Assembly (NCBI GenBank): GCA_963691705.1
Contig: OY829545.1
Span: forward strand, 30,553,475 to 30,617,474
DNA: 64,000 nt
Reading direction: 5' to 3'
Source: Viola odorata
Lineage: Eukaryota; Streptophyta; Magnoliopsida; Malpighiales; Violaceae
Both the position numbers and the translations under genes were made by a program. The notes below the pieces were generated by a model. The model made no database searches. It had not been told where the DNA came from and saw nothing but the letters and a program-made list of their open reading frames with translations. Shown in pieces: positions 57,445 to 64,000 of the stretch (positions are counted from its first letter, which is position 1; every line of letters starts with the position of its first letter).

Positions 57445-58467
57445 TAGGGAAGGCAATGGAGCGGGTATGGAGCGGGTAAGGCACTATCCATACCCGCACC
57501 CGCAAATTTGCGGGTAATCCATACCCGCACCCGCACCCGCGCGGTGCGGGTAAAAGGAGACAAATTGTACCCGCGAATTACCCGCGGATTACCCGCAAAT
57601 ACCCGCAAATTTTTTACAATACAATAGTTAATAAGTTATAATTAACTCAAGTAAATATTGATATTGAACTATACAATTAACTCAAGTAAATATAAGGAGT
57701 ACGTTTAACAAATATCTAGCACACGTCAAAACTCAAAAAATGTCGAATAAATATAAATATTCAAGTATCGAATATGACTTATGAGCATAACATATACATA
57801 TAACTATACAATTGTAATTGGTAGTATGTTTTTTTCTTTATTCTCCTTATTTAAAATGTTATGCATATAATTTTAATTGTAATCGGTAGTATGTTATTAT
57901 TCTTCTTATTAAAAGTTTATGCATATATTTTTAATTTTAATTGGTAGTATGTTTTTTTCCTTATTCTCCTTATTTAAAATGTTATGCATATAATTTTAAT
58001 TTTAATTGGTAGTATGTTTTTGTTAATTAATTAGGATAAATTAAGTATTGTAATTCTTTAAAATAGCTGAATTTAGTATTAATATTATTTTGCAACTAAC
58101 TACAAAATGGAATAACAATAATACTACCGTATATCTAAGTTTTAGTGCAAAGAGAGACAAGTAATTGCTTGTAGTCTAATGGTTAGAATATTGCCTTCCA
58201 AGCAATAGACTCAGGTTCGAATCCTGGTGGATGCATATTAAGGACATGTATATTTATTTTGCGCGGGTATTTAATACCCGCGGTAAATACCCGCACTGCG
58301 GGTTGCGGTGCGGGTAAAGCACTATCCATACCCGCACCCATACCCGCACTTTGCGGGTGCGGGTAAATCCATACCCGCAAAATACCCGCAAACTGCGGGT
58401 AATACCCACCCACAATTGCGGGTATCCGGCGGGTATCCATACCCGCGGGTGCAAATTGCCTTCCCTA
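57445..58467. mobile_element. hAT-like non-autonomous copy 2
   Basis: 1023 bp. Near-identical to copy 1 in the core. It differs by a 13-bp repeat near the left end (GGAGCGGGTATGG) and extra TACCCGCA units near the right end (58285-58400). Contains the second tRNA-Gly-like sequence. Confidence 0.8.
58165..58235 (+). tRNA. tRNA-Gly(TCC)-like sequence in copy 2
   Basis: Same as 56659-56729 except a C to T change in the T-arm 5' strand (CTCAGG), which costs one pair. Probably a pseudo-tRNA. Confidence 0.55.
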
Positions 58468-58475
58468 AAGTTAAT

Positions 58476-59872
58476 CTCTCATATTTGTTACAGTTTTCCT
58501 CAAATTTGTATATTTTTTTGATTTTTTTAAACTATTAGAAATGTTAAAATTGTAAGTTTTAGAAAATTATAAAATTGATATTGTAATATTTTAAACTGCA
58601 GGTGATAAATGGAATAGAGTTTTCTTAGGATTTGGGCCGTCGAAGTTGAATCTGCGCCCGCCCAATTGCTCTTTTCAGAAAACAAGAGACTTGTTAGTCT
58701 CATATACAAGCATATGGGTTATAGGAATGGGTTTGTGATGGCACTAGTCCAATCGAAACTAAAAGCTCTCGAATACCCTTCCATGCCGTCAGAACTCAGA
58801 ACAACTTCTTCTCTTCTCTTCTCTTTTCTTTCTTTCTGACTTTTTTTTTTTAATCAGGGAATATCCAGTAATCTGACCACTACGTTATGTGCCGACTAAT
58901 CTTGACGCGAACCGTATATGACCTTAAACGATGTCAAAATTTTCTCTTATAAATCTTAATACATCTACATATACCCAAAACTCAAACTCGAAACTTTTAA
59001 TTAAACTAAAACAACTTTGTATCAATTGATCTACGTGCTTATGATTACTCCTATCCTTTTTACAAAGGTTACTAATTTAGTTATTTAATAAAAAAATAAT
59101 CATAAAGTATATATTTTTTTAGCTATAACATGTACCACCCACTATATAATTTCGATCGTTCTTAAAAAGTAAAAAGAATATAAAAGAAAATAATAATCCC
59201 CGGATCATTCTTTCTTGGCATCTTCATTTGCTACATTATACAAGAATGGAAATTTGAATCATAAAGGAATTCTTTCTACTCTCAAGCCAATTGACCAGTG
59301 CCTTAATTGAGTAGAATTCAAGAACAAAGGACTTAAACCTCATAAAACAAACAACAAAACAAAGCAATTCTATTAAGAAAAAGTATAATGAACAACAAAA
59401 CTAAAAAAGGAAAGACCACTAAGCCAAAAAAATTCAATCCGACTGGTATGATTAATCTGAACCTTATTGTGTTAGATTTTTTTAAGCCTTTTTCTTAGAA
59501 CAATTCTACATCTTTTCTATTTATTTTTTTAATCTTGGACAACGAAATTTGATAATATAGATACGTCTACGTAATCTATTTTCGTCGTTTTGTTTGAAAT
59601 GTGTTTATGCCATCAATTTATGCTATTTACTTATATATATGATGATATCCTTGGTCCATTTTAGATGCCCTCATCCACAACTCTTGGAAGTTGGAATATT
59701 AGTCTCAAAGAAAAAAGTTATGATTGTTTCTTAAGACTCATTTCTTTGGACTTACCATTCAAGCTTTAAGAGATTGTGGATGGAATCAATCAACAATTTA
59801 TACGATTGAGAGGTTGGAAAGATACTAGTAATCACCCGAATCACACTCTTAGTATTTACTTGTAGAAAAAAT
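58476..59872. other. AT-rich intergenic DNA
   Basis: No supported gene. Contains a pyrimidine tract TTCTTCTCTTCTCTTCTC at about 58806. No other feature recognised. Confidence 0.5.
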
Positions 59873-59934
59873 TTACGTCAATCGCGCGACTAAACCTCTT
59901 GTAAGTTTAAATATATACACCCATAACTCCGTTT

Positions 59935-60067
59935 CAAAGCATTGCATGCACCCAACGGAGTCTCGGGTGAATGCACCATAAGAATTGATGGCCACCCATC
60001 CGTCAGGAGGATGTATCCATGAAATATTAGCTTGCTTCATAGTAAACCTAGGACGCATTTTTCTCAA
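59935..60067 (-). pseudogene. RNase H-type fragment of a retroelement
   Basis: Minus-strand translation contains ISWIHPPDGWVAINSYGAF followed by TRDSVGCMQCFE. This resembles the start of plant RNase H-like domains of non-LTR elements (W-x-P-P-x-G-W-x-x-x-N-x-D-G-A), with Ser-Tyr replacing the usual Thr-Asp before Gly-Ala, so the first catalytic Asp is lost. Very short and isolated. Confidence 0.4.
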
Positions 60068-60753
60068 AGCCTTAGGAGAGCCAATTTTGAGTGAAAAGGA
60101 AGTTGGTTGCTATTGAAGACCAACAAGTATAACAAAAAATGAGCGACTACTCAAAACCTTTGATGAACTTATTAATTATTAATGATCTTCTTAGGCGTTT
60201 AAATGAATTAATATGTTAATCATAAGTGAAAATTAATTAATATATTAAATAAAAATTAATGGAAGTGTAAGGGACTGTCAAAACGTTTTGAAAATTATCT
60301 TCTTCAAGAAAAAATAACAACGGAAATTCTATCAAAAAAATTCGACCACCACATATCCGTTGAAATTTCTCATCGGTATCAAGTATTTTTTTTTTTTAAT
60401 GAAAAAATGGAGGCCGAATTTGAAGCCAAATCTCTCTGTATGCTGGTAATTTATCACCAATAACATAATCAATACATAGTCAATTACTACCCGATAAAAA
60501 GGTAATTAAGAAATTTCTTGTGATTTTGATACGAAAGAAATTAAAAGTAAGTATTCTATTAACCATACATGCAAAGACTAATTAACTTTTCTTTTTTTGT
60601 TGAAATATAATCATACCACCCAGGGAGAAAATGGAGAAAAAAACATACTTCTTTAATAACAGAGAAGAAACATCTCATTTGATTTTTGTCATTAGCATTG
60701 ACTTTAGTCCTCTCGGTGACTTATCGTACGAGCGACATAAGGATACCAAGAAT

Positions 60754-60787
<34 letters not shown>

Positions 60788-60798
60788 GGGTAAAAATG
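60068..60798. other. AT-rich intergenic DNA with AAT microsatellite
   Basis: No gene seen. An (AAT)n run of about 11 units lies at 60755-60787, just left of the Copia LTR. Confidence 0.6.
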
Positions 60799-61647
60799 TT
60801 GGAGTCTAGCTCATATTGGCTGAATGAGAGATTTGTTGTAGGCCTAGCCCAATTGGGGCCACATATAATTGTTTAATTTAGGTTAAGAAAGAAAAAGAAA
60901 AAGAAAGAGAGTTAGAGGCGGTTTAGGTTTCCTACACCTAGTGCAATTAGGTTTGCAATTGCAAACCATTATAAAAGGTGAGTGGTGGCTTAGGTTGTGA
61001 GACAAGAGAGACAAGAGAATTAATTAGGGTTGTTGTTGAGCATCTAAGAGATTGTAAGAGGGTTGCTGTTGAGTATCCTGTGAGAGAGAAGAGAGAAAAC
61101 AGATTTTCGTCAAACTCTATGCAGCTGCAGGAGAATCGTCGCATTTTCGTCAAACTCTATGCAGCTGCAGGAGAATCGTCGCAGAGACTTCGTTCACGGT
61201 TGGATTGGGGTCAAATTTGGGAAGAAGGTGCGCAACTTCTGGTTCTTCAATCTGAACGGTTGGATCGGTAAGAAGTTATCTGATGTGGTAGAAATCCTAT
61301 CTCAATTGAAGCAGAAAAAATCTGATTTTGGTTCTCTATTCTCATGTCTCTTGTTTTTCCCGGATTGATATTAGATTGTTTGATTGGTACTATTGATGAT
61401 AATGGAGTATATCAGATAATTCCTAGAGTTGAGAGAGGATTTTTTTGGTTGTACCCATTGATCATCATATAATGGATTGTTACTGGCTTGGTCTTGTGGT
61501 TTTTTACCTGTTGAGGTTTTCCACATTAAAATTTTGGTGTTCTTTTCTTGCTTGCTTTTTGATTTGTTTGATAGCTAGGGGTTATTGATTCTTGAGATAA
61601 GATTATTAGCTGCACAAATTGATTGTCGATAGGAATTAACCCCAACA
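60799..61647 (+). repeat. 5' LTR of a Copia retrotransposon
   Basis: TGTTGGAGTCTAGC...CCCCAACA, TATA box TATAAAA at 60970-60976. A 40-bp tandem duplication (ATTTTCGTCAAACTCTATGC...) lies at 61104-61183. The 3' LTR is not in the window. Followed by TAGTAGCGGAGCTTAAGG, the likely primer-binding region. Confidence 0.7.
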
Positions 61648-61649
61648 AC

Positions 61650-61667
61650 TAGTAGCGGAGCTTAAGG
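61650..61667 (+). promoter_or_regulatory. Primer-binding region of the Copia element
   Basis: TAGTAGCGGAGCTTAAGG two bases past the LTR. It resembles the sites of elements 2 and 3 and a diverged initiator-Met site. Confidence 0.5.
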
Positions 61668-61675
61668 TTTGAAAG

Positions 61676-63059
61676 ATGACTGACAGCGCAAAGATTGAGC
61701 CTTTTGATGGAGAGAATGATTTCGCAGTGTGGCAGACAACTGTGATGGATTTGTTGACTATGAAGGATCTCGACGTCGCTCTTGATGATAAGAAGCCAAA
61801 AGGAATGAAAGATAGTGATTGGGAAACTATCCTGAAAAAAGCGACGAGTCAGATCAGACTAGCATTAGCTCCATCAATAAAGTATGTTGTGATGGGGGAG
61901 CAAACACCAAAAGGAATGTGGGAGAAGCTAGAAAGTGTTTATGCTTCCAAGTCTGTGACAAACAAACTTAGTCTAAAGTTGGACTTGTATTCGTTGAAGA
62001 TGGATGAAGGTATGAGCATCCATAAGCACTTGTCAGATTTCAATCAGGTGTTGACGAAAGTGCTTAATACAGGGGAGAAAGTAGAAGATCAGGAGCAAGC
62101 GATACTTCTTCTTTTTTCATTGCCTGTGTCATACAAGTCACTGGTGCAATCCCTTACAGCAGGGAAGACAAGTTTGAAGAAGGAAGATGTGACGACTTTC
62201 CTAATAGATAATTAGGAGTGGAGAACAAGAATAGTAGTGACAGGCTATTGATTTCTGAAGGGTCATCGAGTGGACGGGATCATCGTGGTAGAAACAGATG
62301 AAGAGGTGCTTCTTCCAGCAATGGAAGAAACAGATCCAGTTCAAGACCAAGGGCAGACTACAGTGAGAAAGAGTGTTATTATTGCCACCAGAAGGGTCAC
62401 ATCAGAGCATACTATCAGAAGATGATGACTGATTTGAAAGAACTGCAAAAGGGTAAAGAAAAGATTGGTGATGCTGCAACTATTCAGGATGATGATGCTG
62501 AATTGTTGGTAGTGCAGAAAAGTGAGGATCCGATAAGAGATTCCTAGATTTTAGATTCTTCATGTTCTTTTCATATTTGTGCTAACAGAGAATTGTTTAG
62601 TACATTTGGTGATTGTGATGATAAATTTGTCACATTGGTCAATAACGAAAAACTAGAGGTTGAAGGTATTGGCAATGTGAAGATCAAGATGCATGATGGA
62701 TTGGTGAGAACTCTCGGCAATGTGAGATATGTGCCGAAGTTGAAAAAAAATTAATCTCTCTTGGAAGATTGGATTCTCTCGGGTATAGATACTCAGCGAG
62801 AGATAGATTGATGAGGGTAAGCAAAAGGGCAACTGTAATCATGAAGGGAGAGCTTTCTTCCAATAATGTTTACCGATTGATTGGAATCGCAGTTAAGAGT
62901 AAAGTACAAGGTACTTACAAAAGATTGAATGATTGTGATGGCCAGGTAGAGTTACCTAGGAGAAGAGTTAGCTTTGTGGTTGATTGCATTGCATTTAATC
63001 ATATTTTATTGTCCATTTACTTGTTTATTTGGACAGTAAATCTACTGATTCATCCATGA
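61676..63059 (+). pseudogene. Copia gag, protease and pre-integrase fragment, broken
   Basis: ATG 61676 opens 179 intact codons of Copia-type gag (FDGENDFAVWQTTVMDLL, WEKLESVYASKS, LSDFNQVLTKVLNTGE, LLLFSLPVSYKSLV). After a frame change at 62216 come SSSNGRNRSSSRPR and the knuckle CYYCHQKGHIRAYYQ, with Tyr in place of the last Cys. The protease motif follows as LDSSCSFHIC, where the catalytic D-S/T-G has become D-S-S. A stop precedes it, and an A-run frameshift near 62750 leads into a pre-integrase stretch (DSLGYRYSARDRLMRV, NNVYRLIG). The reading ends after LPRRRVSF. Integrase and RT are missing, so the element is internally deleted. Confidence 0.75.
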
Positions 63060-64000
63060 TTTCCTCTTTTCTTGGCAGTTCTGGTCTGATGGCATAATTT
63101 TGGAGATTCTGATATGGAGAGTTGAAGCTGATTTTCCCAGTCTTGGCCTAGACTTTGGCCAAGACACTTCCGCGTCCGAAGCAGCGCACCAGTCAGATCG
63201 TCTTGGCCTAGACTTCGGCCAAGACTCTTTTGCGATTAAGCAGTCATCAACGTCCGCTTGGGCCGTTTCTTCATTGGGCTTTGCAGCTGGCAAGTAGCAG
63301 TTGTCCCGCAATCTTAGAGGGATCTGAAGTGCATATCTCTTGAAGAATCCCGCATGGGATCTCCCTCTTTTGTAATTGCGATTTTATTCCTATTGTAACT
63401 CAAACAAATTATTATTACAATCTTTTAGAGATTTTCTAGGAAGTAGAGTTGGAATAGGGCAAAGGAGTTTTAGGGCTATTTAGCCGAACATTGTTCTCCT
63501 GTCCCGGATCGGTCCATCATAGGATTTTCTCCTCCTTCTTCTCTTTTTCAACATTATACTTTACTCCGGATTTGTTTAAATCTCGGATTAATTAATTTAT
63601 GCAATTAAATATTTTTATCTTTTCAATCATGAGTATGAGTAGCTAAACACCGATTCTTGATAAGGGTTGATGAGTTGAGTTCTTATGCGTCCGTGAGATC
63701 AAATCATGCTTAATAATCTCTTTGCTTGTATTTATTTATTTCTTAAGCTTAATCCATCGCTTACTCACTAGAGACAAAGTCTGATCATCTTTGTACTCTA
63801 GCAGAGAAGAGTTGCAGCCAGTCTAGAAGGAGAGGGAGTACCCGCTGGCTAGATAGAGTAGACAACTAGTCTCGCGCCAGACTAGAAGAAATAAGTAATC
63901 TAGGTCAAGACCAGATTGACAACCTAGGGTTTCCACAGGGAAGCACCTTGACCTAGGTATTGTCTTCCCCTACACCATTGAGGAAGCGAACAACCATTCA
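63060..64000 (+). other. LTR-like sequence, right end cut by window
   Basis: No gene supported. ATCATGAGTATGAGTAGCTA near 63630, the CTTAATCCATCG phrase near 63750 and general layout resemble Athila-type LTR leaders. Two hairpin units GTCTTGGCC-TAGACTTT-GGCCAAGAC lie at 63140-63165 and 63200-63225. Boundaries cannot be set. Confidence 0.3.
63140..63225. repeat. Two direct copies of a GTCTTGGCC hairpin
   Basis: Each copy has 9-bp arms GTCTTGGCC/GGCCAAGAC around an 8-base loop, spaced 60 bp apart (63140-63165, 63200-63225). The second copy differs by one base in the loop. Confidence 0.7.

Larger units (their letters stand above)
55950..58467. mobile_element. Composite hAT-like element: two direct copies around a captured segment
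   Basis: Two near-identical direct copies (55950-56938, 57445-58467) flank 506 bp of unrelated DNA. Each copy starts TAGGGAAGGCAAT and ends ATTGCCTTCCCTA, perfect 13-bp inverted ends. Many subterminal CGGGTA/TACCCG units follow. The only 8-bp target duplication, AAGTTAAT, lies outside the pair (55942-55949 and 58468-58475). The inner flanks (CACCACCT after copy 1, TCTGTCAT before copy 2) do not match. So the outermost ends were used together. An 8-bp duplication and TAGGG ends fit hAT transposons. No transposase is encoded, so it moved in trans. Confidence 0.8.

Noticed and set aside
61104..61183. 40-bp tandem repeat as a coding repeat
   Set aside because: Located in the Copia LTR leader; the open frames across it are short and differ in phase.

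Overview
This is plant nuclear DNA, most likely from a eudicot. Two intron-containing host genes with plant-type splice sites sit in a large, AT-rich background of decayed LTR retrotransposons and hAT-type DNA transposons. Nothing is prokaryotic. The species cannot be named from the sequence alone.

Layout. 1-3026: end of a Tat/Ogre-type LTR on + with its own TATA box and a degenerate minisatellite. 3027-6300: minus-strand 3' half of an Athila-type Ty3 element (integrase tail, Athila ORF1-like ORF, polypurine tract). 6301-7995: unassigned repeat-like DNA. 7996-42767: a 34.8 kb four-level nest of LTR retrotransposons, most joints carrying readable 5-bp target duplications. Element 1 (minus, TSD ATGGT) is CRM-like with gag and protease only. 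Element 2 (minus, TSD CTAAC) is a CRM-like gag-pol element inserted in the 5' LTR of element 1. Element 3 (plus, TSD CTAGA) is gag-protease only and sits in the pol of element 2. A solo LTR (TSD GGTGC) sits in the gag of element 2. Element 4 (minus, TSD ATGAA) is a 15.3 kb Tat-lineage element inserted in the 5' LTR of element 3.

Element 4 is the most unusual part of the window. Downstream of its gag-pol, and opposite in direction, lies a block of + strand genes. Two are diverged paralogues of the antisense additional ORF of Tat elements. Both have a short phase-1 intron at the same place, their own TATA-like boxes and C-terminal coiled coils. Two smaller ORFs of unknown function precede them. 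All but one of the four carry stops or frameshifts.

42768-45540: flank of the nest, a hAT transposase remnant and a Tat-type LTR with an internally duplicated promoter. 45.8-50.5 kb: a + strand host gene for a Ser-rich, C-terminally RS/RG-rich protein of unknown function. 51.5-52.8 kb: a minus-strand host gene for a plastid-targeted-looking histidine phosphatase of the phosphoglycerate-mutase-like family, convergent with the first gene. 52.8-55.9 kb: AT-rich DNA. 55950-58467: a composite hAT-like element. Two approximately 1 kb near-identical direct copies, each carrying a tRNA-Gly(TCC)-like sequence, flank about 0.5 kb that looks like a captured gene fragment, and the whole unit has one 8-bp target duplication. 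58.5-60.8 kb: intergenic DNA with a RNase H-type fragment. 60799-63059: a Copia element with 5' LTR, broken gag and protease, and no integrase or RT in view. The end holds LTR-like sequence cut by the window edge.

Order of events from the nesting: element 1, then element 2, then a 183-bp duplication in the gag of element 2 followed by the solo LTR in one copy of it. Element 3 entered element 2 separately, and element 4 entered element 3 last.
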